DNA of 32,118 nucleotides from JBEATZ01 sp041178545 (GCA_041178545.1 JBEGVB010000171.1:1-32118), one strand, 5' to 3'. Positions 13,837 to 22,094 are shown, numbered from the stretch's first letter. Notes: generated from the letters alone by a model not told the origin. A program made the numbers and translations.

Positions 13837-16653
13837 ATGGTGCCACGGCTGCTGACCGCCCTCGGTGCCGCCGTCCTGCTCGCGGCCTCGGTGCCGTGCC
13901 AGGACGCGCTGCCCCAGGGTGAGTTCGTCGTCCGGTGCGGCAAGGCCTTCCTCGGCGAGGGCCGCATCGTCGAGAACGTCTGGATCACCGTGCGCAGCGG
14001 CAAGATTGCCGCAGTCAGCGCAGAGCGCCCGGCAGGCAACCTGCCGGTGCTCGACGCACGCGACAAGGTGGTGATGCCCGGCATCGTCGCGGCGGACAGC
14101 CGCATCGGCGCCGCGCGCGACGACTCGTACAACGTCACGCCGGACGTGATGGCGCTGGACGGCTTCGACTTCCTGCGCAGCCAGAAGGACGCGCTCGCAG
14201 GCGGCGTCACCACCGCCTACCTGTCGCCGGGTCGCGAGCGGCTGGTTTCCGGCCAGGGTGCCGTGGTGAAGCTCCACGGCGACGACATGGTCGCACGCAC
14301 GTTGCTGGAGAGCGCGAGCCTGCGCGTGAACCTGGGCGAGGGTGCCACCAAGGCCCCGCGCGTGTTCGAGCCGGATCCCGACCCGACGAGCGACGACCCG
14401 CTGTTGCCCGCGCGGGTGCAGGTGCCGACGGCACGCATCAGCGTGCTGCCCGAGCTGCGCCGCGTGTTCGCGGACGCAGCCAACGGCGTCGACGAGAAGC
14501 TCGTCGGACCCGGTGCACCCGAGACGCGCTACGACGAGACCGCGCTGGCGCAGGTGCTGGCGAAGAAGCTCACCGTGCGCGTGGGTGCAACCACCGCACA
14601 GGAGGTCCGACAGGCACTGCAGCTGCAGCGCGAGCTGGGCTGCACCATGGTGCTGGAGGACCCGGTCGAGTTCGCCAACCTCGCCGCCCTCGCCGCCAGC
14701 CAGGGCGTGGGTGTCGTGTTCCGCTCCCCCATCGGCCCCGGCAGCCGCAGTGCCGGTGGCGAGGTCAAGGACGACAAGACCCCGCGTGCCGACCTCTCGC
14801 TGCCCGCCAAGGCAGCCGCAGCAGGAGTCAGTTTCGCGTTGGCCCCGTCCTCCGGCAGCTCGCTGCGCGACTACCTGCTGGCTGCAGGCCTTGCCGTGCG
14901 CGGCGGCCTCGCACCGGACACGGCCCTGCGCGCCATCACCGGTGATGCAGCGAGGCTGCTGGGCGTTGCCGAACGCGTGGGCACCATCGCCCCGGGCAAG
15001 GACGCCGACCTCGTGCTGTTGAGCGGTGACCCGCTCGCGATCGGCACGATGGTCGAGGCCACCTGGGTGGACGGCAAGCTCGCCTTCCGCCGCGAGAGCG
15101 CCTCGAGCGTGCTCGCCATCCGCGCCGGCCGCATCATGGACGGCGAGGGCCGCGTGTTCCGCAACGGCGTGGTGCTCGTTGCTGACGGCGTGGTCAAGGC
15201 CGTCGGCGAGGACCTCGCCATCCCCTACGGTGCGCGCATCCTCGACCTGCCCGAGGGCGTGATGACGCCGGGCTTCGTGGACGCATTCAGCCACCTCGGC
15301 CTCGCCGGCGACGGCACGGGCGTGCCCCAGGGCGCGGCCAACCAGCCGGTGGCCGACGTGGTCGACCCGGCCGACCCGATGCTGGCGACGGCTGCAGCAG
15401 CAGGCCTCACCACCGTGCTGGTGAGCGGCAAGGACGGCGGTCCGGTCGCGGGCCGCATCGCCGCGGTCAAGACCGGCGGCGAGGACCGCAGCAAGCGGGT
15501 GCTCCGCGCCGTGGCGGGCCAGCGCTTCCAGGTCGACGGCATCGGCCCGGACGCCGCACGCGGCGTCGCCGAGGCCCTCGACCGCGGCCGCAAGTACTCG
15601 CAGCAGTGGAAGGACTACGAGAAGGCGCTTGCCGACTTCAAGGCCGGCAAGGCCGTGCAGCAGCAGGCACCGGAGCCAGAGCCGGCACCCGCTGCAGCCG
15701 CCCCTGTCGAGGACCCGGTGTCGGGCACCTGGGAGGCCACGCTCGACATCCAGGGCCGCTTCCAGATCAAGTTCGTCCTCGAGCTCAAGCTCAACGGCAC
15801 CAAGGTCACCGGCACCACCAAGGCGAGCTTCGGCGGCCGTGACAGCCCAGCGCAGGAGATCGAGAGCGGCACCTTCGAGAACGGTGAGCTCAAGATCAGC
15901 CTGCGCATGGGCGGCGGCGGCCAGTCGGCACGCCTCGAGGGCACGGTCTCCAACGACACGTTCACCGGCAAGCTGGTGGGCGGCATGGGCGAGCAGGAGA
16001 TCACCGGCAAGCGCACGGCCAAGGGAACGGGCGGCCCCGCTGCAGGCGGGTCGACCGGCTCTTCCAAGCCCGACGACGGTTCGCCCAAGAAGCCCAGCGT
16101 CGACGAGTCGCTGGAGCCGATGCGCGCCATCGTCGAGGGTCGCGCCACCGCGGTGGTGCGGACCGACCGCGCGGGCTCGGTGCAGGCCGTGGTGAAGACG
16201 CTCTCGGAGGCCAAGGTCGCCTGGGCGCTCCACGGCGCCGAGGGCATGCTCGACGACCCCAGCGTGCTGGGCGGGCAGAAGCCTGCCGTGGTGCTGGAGC
16301 CCGAGGTGGTGCGCGAGGACCAGGGCCGGTTGCGCAACATCGCCGCGGTCTACGGCGACCTGGGCCTGCCGGTCTCCTTCGGTTCCGGCGAGTGCGCCGG
16401 TGCCGCCAACCTGCCGCTGCACGTGGCCTATGCCGTCCGCTACGGGCTCTCGCCCGAGGACGCGCTGATGGCACTCACGCGCAGGCCGGCGCAGCTCTTC
16501 CAGCTGGACGACCGCATCGGCTCGATCCGCAAGGGCAAGGACGCCGACCTCGTCGTGTTCAGCGGCAACCCGTTCGAGACAGGCAGCCGGGTGCTGCTCG
16601 TGGTGGTCAACGGCAGCGTGGTGGTGGATCGACGGGAGGAGCAGTCGCGATGA
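13837..16653 (+). CDS. Exported double amidohydrolase-domain protein with a beta-barrel-like insert, gene 5 of 9
   Basis: 938 residues; signal peptide LLTALGAAVLLAASVPCQ. Domain 1 spans about residues 28-418 and domain 2 about 422-935, each with an N-terminal sandwich, a barrel and a C-terminal signature (VGTIAPGKDADLVLLSGDPL; IGSIRKGKDADLVVFSGNPF). HxH is Asp87-Ser-Arg89 in domain 1 and Phe484-Ser-His486 in domain 2, and the lysine, histidine and aspartate positions are otherwise lost; H799 (ALHGAEGM) may be a remnant. Domain 2 holds an insert at about 611-755: a Pro/Ala linker, then a predicted small antiparallel barrel (VSGTWEATLDI, KLNGTKVTGTTKA, ARLEGTVSNDTFTGKL), then a Gly/Ser tail. 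That module looks like a common lipocalin-like ligand-binding domain. GGGGGTGA lies before the ATG. The stop overlaps the next start in ATGA. Confidence 0.85.
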   Translation: MVPRLLTALGAAVLLAASVPCQDALPQGEFVVRCGKAFLGEGRIVENVWITVRSGKIAAVSAERPAGNLPVLDARDKVVMPGIVAADSRIGAARDDSYNVTPDVMALDGFDFLRSQKDALAGGVTTAYLSPGRERLVSGQGAVVKLHGDDMVARTLLESASLRVNLGEGATKAPRVFEPDPDPTSDDPLLPARVQVPTARISVLPELRRVFADAANGVDEKLVGPGAPETRYDETALAQVLAKKLTVRVGATTAQEVRQALQLQRELGCTMVLEDPVEFANLAALAASQGVGVVFRSPIGPGSRSAGGEVKDDKTPRADLSLPAKAAAAGVSFALAPSSGSSLRDYLLAAGLAVRGGLAPDTALRAITGDAARLLGVAERVGTIAPGKDADLVLLSGDPLAIGTMVEATWVDGKLAFRRESASSVLAIRAGRIMDGEGRVFRNGVVLVADGVVKAVGEDLAIPYGARILDLPEGVMTPGFVDAFSHLGLAGDGTGVPQGAANQPVADVVDPADPMLATAAAAGLTTVLVSGKDGGPVAGRIAAVKTGGEDRSKRVLRAVAGQRFQVDGIGPDAARGVAEALDRGRKYSQQWKDYEKALADFKAGKAVQQQAPEPEPAPAAAAPVEDPVSGTWEATLDIQGRFQIKFVLELKLNGTKVTGTTKASFGGRDSPAQEIESGTFENGELKISLRMGGGGQSARLEGTVSNDTFTGKLVGGMGEQEITGKRTAKGTGGPAAGGSTGSSKPDDGSPKKPSVDESLEPMRAIVEGRATAVVRTDRAGSVQAVVKTLSEAKVAWALHGAEGMLDDPSVLGGQKPAVVLEPEVVREDQGRLRNIAAVYGDLGLPVSFGSGECAGAANLPLHVAYAVRYGLSPEDALMALTRRPAQLFQLDDRIGSIRKGKDADLVVFSGNPFETGSRVLLVVVNGSVVVDRREEQSR

Positions 16654-18008
16654 AGCAGTCCCTCACGGCACTCACGGTCCTGGCGCTCGCGGCGACGCTT
16701 GCGGCGCAGGACGCACAACCGAAGCGCGGGTTCGAGGTCTTCCGGGGCAACCGCCCCGCGAAGGAGTCCGAGTACCAGGTGGCCAAGTGGGGCCCGCGCG
16801 GGCTGCCCAGCCCCGCCTACGCGTTCTTCGCGCGCAAGGTGCTCACCGCGGTCTCCGCCCCCATCGACAACGGCGTCGTGCTGACCAAGAACGGCACCAT
16901 CGTCGCTGTCGGCCGCGCGGACCAGATCGAGGTGCCTGCCGACTTCGAGAAGGTCGACTGCGGCGACGCATGGATCGTGCCGGGCCTGGTGGAGGCACAC
17001 TGCCACATCGCAAGCCCGAGCTTCGACCTCAACGACACCGTCCATTCCACCAACCCCGAGTTCCGCACGCTGGACCTCGTCACGCTCAACCACGACCAGG
17101 TCCAGGTGGCGCAGGCAGGCGGCGTGTCGACGGCGCTCTACATCCCGGGCTCGGGCTCGAACATGGGTGGCTTCGGCACCATCACCAAGACGTGGGGCCG
17201 GTCGCCGGAGGAGGCGCTCGTGCGCTTCCCGGGCAGCCTCAAGATCGCACAGGCAGGCAACCCGGAGCGCGGCAGCGGCGACCTGGGCACCGACATGATG
17301 GGGATGAGCGAGAACATCCGCATCACGCTGCTGCGCGGGAAGCGCTACCACGAAGAGTGGGTCGCCTTCGAGCAGGGCAAGGGCCCGCAGCCGAAGAAGC
17401 AGGTCGAGCTCGAGTACCTGCGCGGGCTGTTCCGCCACGAGTACCCCATCTCGGTGCACACCCAGATCTACCAGGTGGTCCTCAACACGCTGCAGGAACT
17501 GCGGCAGGAGATGGGGCTCTGGACAGTGATCGTCCACGGCACCTTCGACGGCTATCGCCTGAGCGAGGACATGCTGGACTACGGGGTCCCCATCGCCGGC
17601 GGCCCGCGCCAGTACTACTTCAACCCGCGCACGGGCCGTTTCGACGGCCTGCTGGCCAACTGGTTCCGCGGCGGCCAACACGGCTGGCGCGACCCGGTGA
17701 AGGGTCTCGGCGTCGACGGCATCGGCGTGAACACCGACTCACCGGTGGTCCCGCAGGAGCAGCTCCCCGTGCAGGCAGCCATGGCCGTGCGCCTCGGCCT
17801 GCCGCACGAGGTCGGCATCCGCGGCATGACCATCAACCCGGCACGGTTCCTCGGCATCGAGCACCGGGTCGGCTCGCTGGAGGTCGGCAAGGACGCGGAC
17901 CTCGGCATCTGGTCGGGTGACCCCATCGACCCGCGCAGCCACGTCCGCACGATGGTGATCAACGGCACGGTCTGCTACCGCCGCAACGAAGCGCGGCCCA
18001 TGTGGTGA
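16650..18008 (+). CDS. Exported metal-dependent amidohydrolase (complete metal site), gene 6 of 9
   Basis: 452 residues with signal peptide LTALTVLALAATLAAQ. Imidazolonepropionase-like amidohydrolase with every expected ligand: HxH at His117-Cys-His119 (PGLVEAHCHI), Lys198 (GSLKIAQAGNPER), His270 (PISVHTQ), His296 (VIVHGTFDGY) and Asp363 (GVNTDSPVV). Lys198 would be carboxylated and bridge two metals, probably zinc. The region RYHEEWVAFEQGKGPQP before the His270 strand is the short form of the segment that is expanded in the degenerate paralogues. C-terminal signature: TINPARFLGIEHRVGSLEVGKDADL. Expected to hydrolyse an amide or cyclic amide outside the cytoplasm; relatives include Xaa-Pro/Arg-type dipeptidases and imidazolonepropionases, but the substrate cannot be read from sequence. 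GGAGGAG at 16635-16641 is a strong Shine-Dalgarno site; the start overlaps the previous gene by four bases. Confidence 0.88.
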   Translation: MKQSLTALTVLALAATLAAQDAQPKRGFEVFRGNRPAKESEYQVAKWGPRGLPSPAYAFFARKVLTAVSAPIDNGVVLTKNGTIVAVGRADQIEVPADFEKVDCGDAWIVPGLVEAHCHIASPSFDLNDTVHSTNPEFRTLDLVTLNHDQVQVAQAGGVSTALYIPGSGSNMGGFGTITKTWGRSPEEALVRFPGSLKIAQAGNPERGSGDLGTDMMGMSENIRITLLRGKRYHEEWVAFEQGKGPQPKKQVELEYLRGLFRHEYPISVHTQIYQVVLNTLQELRQEMGLWTVIVHGTFDGYRLSEDMLDYGVPIAGGPRQYYFNPRTGRFDGLLANWFRGGQHGWRDPVKGLGVDGIGVNTDSPVVPQEQLPVQAAMAVRLGLPHEVGIRGMTINPARFLGIEHRVGSLEVGKDADLGIWSGDPIDPRSHVRTMVINGTVCYRRNEARPMW

Positions 18009-19231
18009 TGCTCGCAGCCGTCGCACTCGCCTGCCTTGCACCGCTTGACCCGCCCGTCGTGGCGGGCCGGGCAGGGGCTCCGGCCACGGTCTACCTGGCC
18101 GGCCGCATCCTCACTGCAGCAGGCGACCCCGTGGACGGGGGTGCGATGCTGGTGCGCGACGGCAGGATCGAGGCAGTCGGCGCACGCGGCACGGTCGCCG
18201 TCCCGCCGGACGCAAGGGTGGTCGACTTCGGCGCCGCATGGCTCTGCCCAGGCTTCGTCGACCTCCACCACCACGTGAGCTCCGGGGGCGGCGACATCAA
18301 CGACATGGTCGCGCCGCTCAACCACGAGCTGCGCACGCTCGACCTCGTCCGCCCCACCGACGAGGCGATCCTGCGCACGGTGGCGGGCGGCATCACGACC
18401 ACGCTCTTCATCCCGGGCTCGGGCACGTTCATCAGTGGCTTCGGCGTGCTGCTCAAGATGCGCCACGGCGAGCCACTCGACCAGTTGGTGCTGCGGCCGC
18501 TCGGCGCGATGAAGGTGGCGCAGGGATTCAACCCGGAACGCCAGTCGGGCGACCTCGGTGCAACGCGCATGGGTTCCAGCGAGCTGCTGACGAAGCGGCT
18601 GGAGCAGGCTCGGGACTACGCATCCAGCTGGCGCGCCTTCGAGGCCGGCACCGGGCCGAAGCCCGAGCGCGATGCCTCGCTCGAACAACTGCGACTGGTG
18701 TTCGACAAGGAGGTCCCGGTCCTCATCCACACAGCCGGTGCGCGCGACTGCGTCGCCACCGCACGGATGTTCCAGGACGTGTTCGACCTGCGCATGGTGC
18801 TGTCGCACGGCTGCTTCGACGGCTTCATGGCCGCTGCCGCACTCGCGAAGCGCAAGACGCCCGTCAACCTCGGCCCCCGCATGTACCAGTTCGACCGGTA
18901 CTCGGCCTTCCAGGGCATGTGCATCGCCTATTGGAGCGAAGGCTGCACCGACATGTCCATCAACACGGACGCGCCTGTCGTCGCTGCAGAGGAACTGCCG
19001 CTGCAGGCAGCCATGGCCGTCCGGCTCGGGCTCCCCTACCACGTGGCTCTGCAGGCACTGACGCTCGCGCCTGCGCGCCAGATCGGCGTCGCCGACCGTG
19101 TCGGCTCCCTCGAGGTCGGCAAGGACGCCGACTTCCTCGTCACCGACGGCGACCCCCTCGACTCCCGCAACCCGCCCCTGCACGTCTACATCGACGGCAA
19201 GTGCATCGTTTCGAACGGAAAGGTGAAGTGA
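18008..19231 (+). CDS. Exported metal-dependent amidohydrolase (complete metal site), gene 7 of 9
   Basis: 407 residues; the N-terminus MLAAVALACLAPLDPPVVAG is a short signal-like peptide. All ligands are present: His87 and His89 (PGFVDLHHHV), Lys169 (GAMKVAQGFNPER), His241 (PVLIHTAG), His267 (VLSHGCFDGF) and Asp321 (SINTDAPVV). It is the closest paralogue of gene 6: both share the GGITTTLFIPGSGT-type strand, the NPER-QSGDLG/NPER-GSGDLG segment, YASSWRAFEAGTGPKP before the first barrel His, and AAMAVRLGLP after the Asp. The adjacent pair probably arose by duplication and may form a heteromer. ATG 18008 shares one base with the previous stop; GTG 18005 and 18002 are in-frame alternatives. Its stop overlaps the next ATG by one base. 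The substrate is unknown. Confidence 0.87.
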   Translation: MLAAVALACLAPLDPPVVAGRAGAPATVYLAGRILTAAGDPVDGGAMLVRDGRIEAVGARGTVAVPPDARVVDFGAAWLCPGFVDLHHHVSSGGGDINDMVAPLNHELRTLDLVRPTDEAILRTVAGGITTTLFIPGSGTFISGFGVLLKMRHGEPLDQLVLRPLGAMKVAQGFNPERQSGDLGATRMGSSELLTKRLEQARDYASSWRAFEAGTGPKPERDASLEQLRLVFDKEVPVLIHTAGARDCVATARMFQDVFDLRMVLSHGCFDGFMAAAALAKRKTPVNLGPRMYQFDRYSAFQGMCIAYWSEGCTDMSINTDAPVVAAEELPLQAAMAVRLGLPYHVALQALTLAPARQIGVADRVGSLEVGKDADFLVTDGDPLDSRNPPLHVYIDGKCIVSNGKVK

Positions 19232-20712
19232 TGATCCATTCCCCCGCACGAGCTGCCGCGCTCGCCCTGGTGCTCGGCCTGCCCGCGGTCCTGCAGGCGC
19301 AGGACGCCCGGCCCGTCGCCTTCACGAACGCGCGCATCCTCACCCTGAGCGGCGCCCCCATCGAGCGCGGCACGGTCGTCGTCCGCGAGGGACGCATCGA
19401 GGCAGTGGGAGCGGACGCCACGGTGCCCGCAGGCGCGCGCGTGGTGGACATGGCCGGCGGCACGTTGATGCCCGGCCTCGTGAGTTCCTTCAGTCGCGCC
19501 GGCTTCGTGGCGCAGCCGCAGGCACCGCAGCCCGAGAACCCGATGGGCCGGCGCCGCGGCGGGCAGGGCGGCATGCCGTTCCCCGGGGGCGGTGGCGGCG
19601 GCACGGCCAACTCGCCGGCAACCAAGGTGGTCGAGCGCCTCGACCCCTACCAGAAGATCTTCGGCGAGCTGCTGCGCGAGGGCATCACCTCGTTGGCGCT
19701 CACGCCCATGGGCAACGGCATGCCGGGCCAGGGCGCCGTGCTGCGTCCCGACGGCAAGAACCTCGCCGATCTCACCGCGGACGACGATGCCTTCCTGTTC
19801 TTCGCGATCGCGCGCGACTCCGGCGTGAAGAAGCTCTTCAAGGAGAACTTCGACAAGGCGAAGAAGGCGCTGGAGGAGCGCAAGAAGCCGCCGGCCCCGC
19901 CTGCACCTCCCGCCGCGGCCCCTGCTGCAGCAGCCAAGCCGGAGGAGAAGCCCAAGGAGGAGCCGAAGCCCGGTGAGCAGCCCAAGCCGCAGCCGAGCCC
20001 GAACCCGAGCCCCACGCCGACGCCCAACCCGGAGCCCAAGCCCGAGCCGAAGCCCGGGCAGGAGCCACCCAAGCAGGAGGCCAAGCCCGCCGAGGCCCCC
20101 AAGCAGGAGGCACCCAAGCCTGCGCCCAAGGACCCCAACGTGGAGGTGCTCGCGGACCTGCTGGACGGCAAGCGCCGCGCGATCCTCCAGGTCGGTTCGG
20201 CTGCGGACCTGCTGCACTGGTTCCACGCGCTGGAGAAGGACGTGCCGTTCCCGCGCACGATCGTCGTGCCTAGCCACGACCCCTCGTCGGGCACGGTGGA
20301 CGTCGTCGTCGACAAGCTCAAGGAGATGAAGTGCGCGGTGCTGCTGCCGCCCACGCTCGCCTCGCTGCCGCGCTCGCGCTACCTGGTGCACCCTGCAGCC
20401 AAGCTGCACGAGGCCGGCATCGAGGTGGGCTTCCACCTCGGCGAGCGCCGCGACCAGGTGCGCGCGATCTTCTTCCAGCTGATGGAACTCGTGCGCAGCG
20501 GGCTGCCTGCCGACGTCGCGTTGCGCGGCGTGACCCTGGTGCCCGCGAAGGCGCTGGGCATCGACAAGCAGGTCGGCACCATCGAGGTCGGCAAGCAGGC
20601 CAACCTCCTCGAGTTCAGCGGCGACCCGCTGGACCCCGCGAGCACGCTGCGCGGCGTGTGGCTCGGCGGCAGGAAGGTCGAGTCGGACAGCAAGGGAGCC
20701 AGCGGATCATGA
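19231..20712 (+). CDS. Exported amidohydrolase-superfamily pseudoenzyme with long Pro/Lys/Glu insert, gene 8 of 9
   Basis: 493 residues; signal peptide ALALVLGLPAVLQAQ. Superfamily features: VAFTNARILTLSGAPIERG, VVVREGRIEAVG, LMPGLVSSFSRAG, VTLVPAKALGIDKQVGTIEVGKQANLLEFSGDPLD. HxH is Phe87-Ser-Arg89 and all later ligands are absent (LQVGSAADLLHW; FHLGERRDQ). A Gly/Arg stretch (about 106-125, GGQGGMPFPGGGGGG) follows the HxH position. A helix (KKLFKENFDKAKKALEERKK) leads into about 80 residues (219-302) made almost only of P, K, E, Q and A, a likely extended rigid spacer. The insert lies at the same place as those in genes 1, 4, 5 and 9. AGGTGA lies close to the start; the gene overlaps its neighbours by one base upstream and four downstream. 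Non-catalytic by ligand loss. Confidence 0.84.
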   Translation: MIHSPARAAALALVLGLPAVLQAQDARPVAFTNARILTLSGAPIERGTVVVREGRIEAVGADATVPAGARVVDMAGGTLMPGLVSSFSRAGFVAQPQAPQPENPMGRRRGGQGGMPFPGGGGGGTANSPATKVVERLDPYQKIFGELLREGITSLALTPMGNGMPGQGAVLRPDGKNLADLTADDDAFLFFAIARDSGVKKLFKENFDKAKKALEERKKPPAPPAPPAAAPAAAAKPEEKPKEEPKPGEQPKPQPSPNPSPTPTPNPEPKPEPKPGQEPPKQEAKPAEAPKQEAPKPAPKDPNVEVLADLLDGKRRAILQVGSAADLLHWFHALEKDVPFPRTIVVPSHDPSSGTVDVVVDKLKEMKCAVLLPPTLASLPRSRYLVHPAAKLHEAGIEVGFHLGERRDQVRAIFFQLMELVRSGLPADVALRGVTLVPAKALGIDKQVGTIEVGKQANLLEFSGDPLDPASTLRGVWLGGRKVESDSKGASGS

Positions 20713-22094
20713 AACCCATTCTCCTCGCACTGGTGGTCGCAGCCGTCGTGGCCGCCGACCTCACGGCACAGCGGCGCGGCCGGTTCAACCCGCAGGGCGG
20801 CGGTGCACCGCCCGAGGCACAGCAGCCTGCGGCCCAGCCCAAGGCCGAGGCGGCGCCCAGCAAGCCCAAGAAGCACATGGCACTGGTCGGCGGCGACGTG
20901 CTGCTCGGCACCGGTGCCCGCATGGCGGGCGCCACCGTGCTCATCGGCGACGACAAGATCGTCGACGTGGGACACAACCTCGAGCTGCCCGAGGGCACCG
21001 AGGTCGTCGACGTGCGCGGCAAGACGATCAGCCCCGGCTTCATCGCCGTGGTCGGCAACGGCATGGGCGGTGGACGCGGCGCGCCCTTCGTCGACTCGGT
21101 CAACCCGTTCGACCCCGAGATCAAGCAGGCCCTCGCGGCAGGCGTGACCTCGTTCCTGTGCGGCAGCCCCGCGGGCGGCACCAGCCCCGGCGGCGAGACG
21201 GCCGTCCTCAAGCTCGCCTACGGCGACGTGGCCGGGATGCTGTGCGAGGAAGCCGCCGTGGTGGGCATGAGCGTGCCGCTCGCCCCCGCCGACATGGAGA
21301 AGTTCGCGGACCTGGTGAAGAAGTCCAAGGAGCACCGCAAGGCGCTCGACGAGTTCACGGCCAAGAAGGCAACCGACCCCAACGCCAAGCCGCCCCAGGC
21401 ACCCCAAGGTGCCGAGAAGATCCTCAAGATCCTGGCTGGTGAGACCCGGCTGTGGATCCAGCTGCGGGGTGGCGGCGGCGGCAGGCGCGGCGGCGGTGGC
21501 GGCATGTTCGGCGGCGGCGCGGCCGCCAACGACGTGGACGCCATCCGCGAGGCCATGAAGGTGGCCCAGTTGCTCGGCACCCCGGTGGTGCTCCAGCGCC
21601 CCACCAGCGCCTGGCTGGTCCCCGACGAGATCGCAGCCACCGGTTCCATGGTGGTCCTCGCGCCCCGCGACCGGGTGGCCCCGGATCCCGCCAGCCCGGA
21701 CGACACCGGCACCAACCTGGCCTCCGCGGCCCTGTTGGCTGCCGCCGGCGTGCCCGTGGCCGTCACCCAGTCCAATGGACTCATGGGCGGCGCCGGCGTC
21801 GGCACCGGCGGCATCCTCGGTCAGGACCTCAACACCCCCCACGTCGACGCCGCCTTTGCGGTGCGCGGTGGGCTCGAGAACGCCAAGGCCTTGCGGACAC
21901 TCACGTTGGACGCGGCCCGCATTCTGGGGGTCGAGTCCCGGATCGGTTCGGTCGAGGCCGGCAAGGATGCCGATCTCTTGATTCTCGACGGCGATCCGTT
22001 GCACTATAGAACGTTCGTCCAGACGGCCATCGTCAACGGCAAGGTCGTCTACGAGAAGGCCAAGGAGCCTTTCTACAGCCACATCCAGCGCTGA
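20709..22094 (+). CDS. Exported amidohydrolase-superfamily pseudoenzyme, gene 9 of 9
   Basis: 461 residues; signal peptide ILLALVVAAVVAADLTAQ followed by a basic, Gly/Pro-rich linker (RRGRFNPQGGGAPPE). Superfamily parts: HMALVGGDVLLGTGARMAG, ATVLIGDDKIVDVG, TISPGFIAVVGNGMGG, TLTLDAARILGVESRIGSVEAGKDADLLILDGDPL. HxH is Val115-Gly-Asn117, and no barrel His or late Asp remains (WIQLRGGGGG; VAVTQSNGL). A Gly/Arg-rich loop (about 253-274) interrupts the strand that would normally bear the first barrel His. A charged helix (KKSKEHRKALDEFTAKKA) occupies the shared insertion position. AGGGAG at 20693-20698 is a Shine-Dalgarno site; the start overlaps gene 8 in ATGA. It is the last tightly coupled gene of the operon; the NTF2-like gene follows after 62 bases. 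Confidence 0.84.
   Translation: MKPILLALVVAAVVAADLTAQRRGRFNPQGGGAPPEAQQPAAQPKAEAAPSKPKKHMALVGGDVLLGTGARMAGATVLIGDDKIVDVGHNLELPEGTEVVDVRGKTISPGFIAVVGNGMGGGRGAPFVDSVNPFDPEIKQALAAGVTSFLCGSPAGGTSPGGETAVLKLAYGDVAGMLCEEAAVVGMSVPLAPADMEKFADLVKKSKEHRKALDEFTAKKATDPNAKPPQAPQGAEKILKILAGETRLWIQLRGGGGGRRGGGGGMFGGGAAANDVDAIREAMKVAQLLGTPVVLQRPTSAWLVPDEIAATGSMVVLAPRDRVAPDPASPDDTGTNLASAALLAAAGVPVAVTQSNGLMGGAGVGTGGILGQDLNTPHVDAAFAVRGGLENAKALRTLTLDAARILGVESRIGSVEAGKDADLLILDGDPLHYRTFVQTAIVNGKVVYEKAKEPFYSHIQR

Noticed and set aside
13738..16422. Very long open frame on the minus strand (894 codons) opposite gene 5, and similar ones elsewhere, such as 22742-25789
   Set aside because: The translations are His/Ala/Gly/Arg-rich with no domain signature and mirror codon bias of the sense genes; long antisense frames are expected at this GC content.
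8454..22094. Degenerate amidohydrolases as ordinary decaying pseudogenes
   Set aside because: No frameshifts or premature stops occur in seven genes, signal peptides and Shine-Dalgarno sites are intact, and gene junctions are precise; decay would not leave this.
8454..22094. Operon as a recently acquired island
   Set aside because: No integrase, transposase, tRNA or flanking repeats are visible, and base composition and codon bias look like the neighbours.
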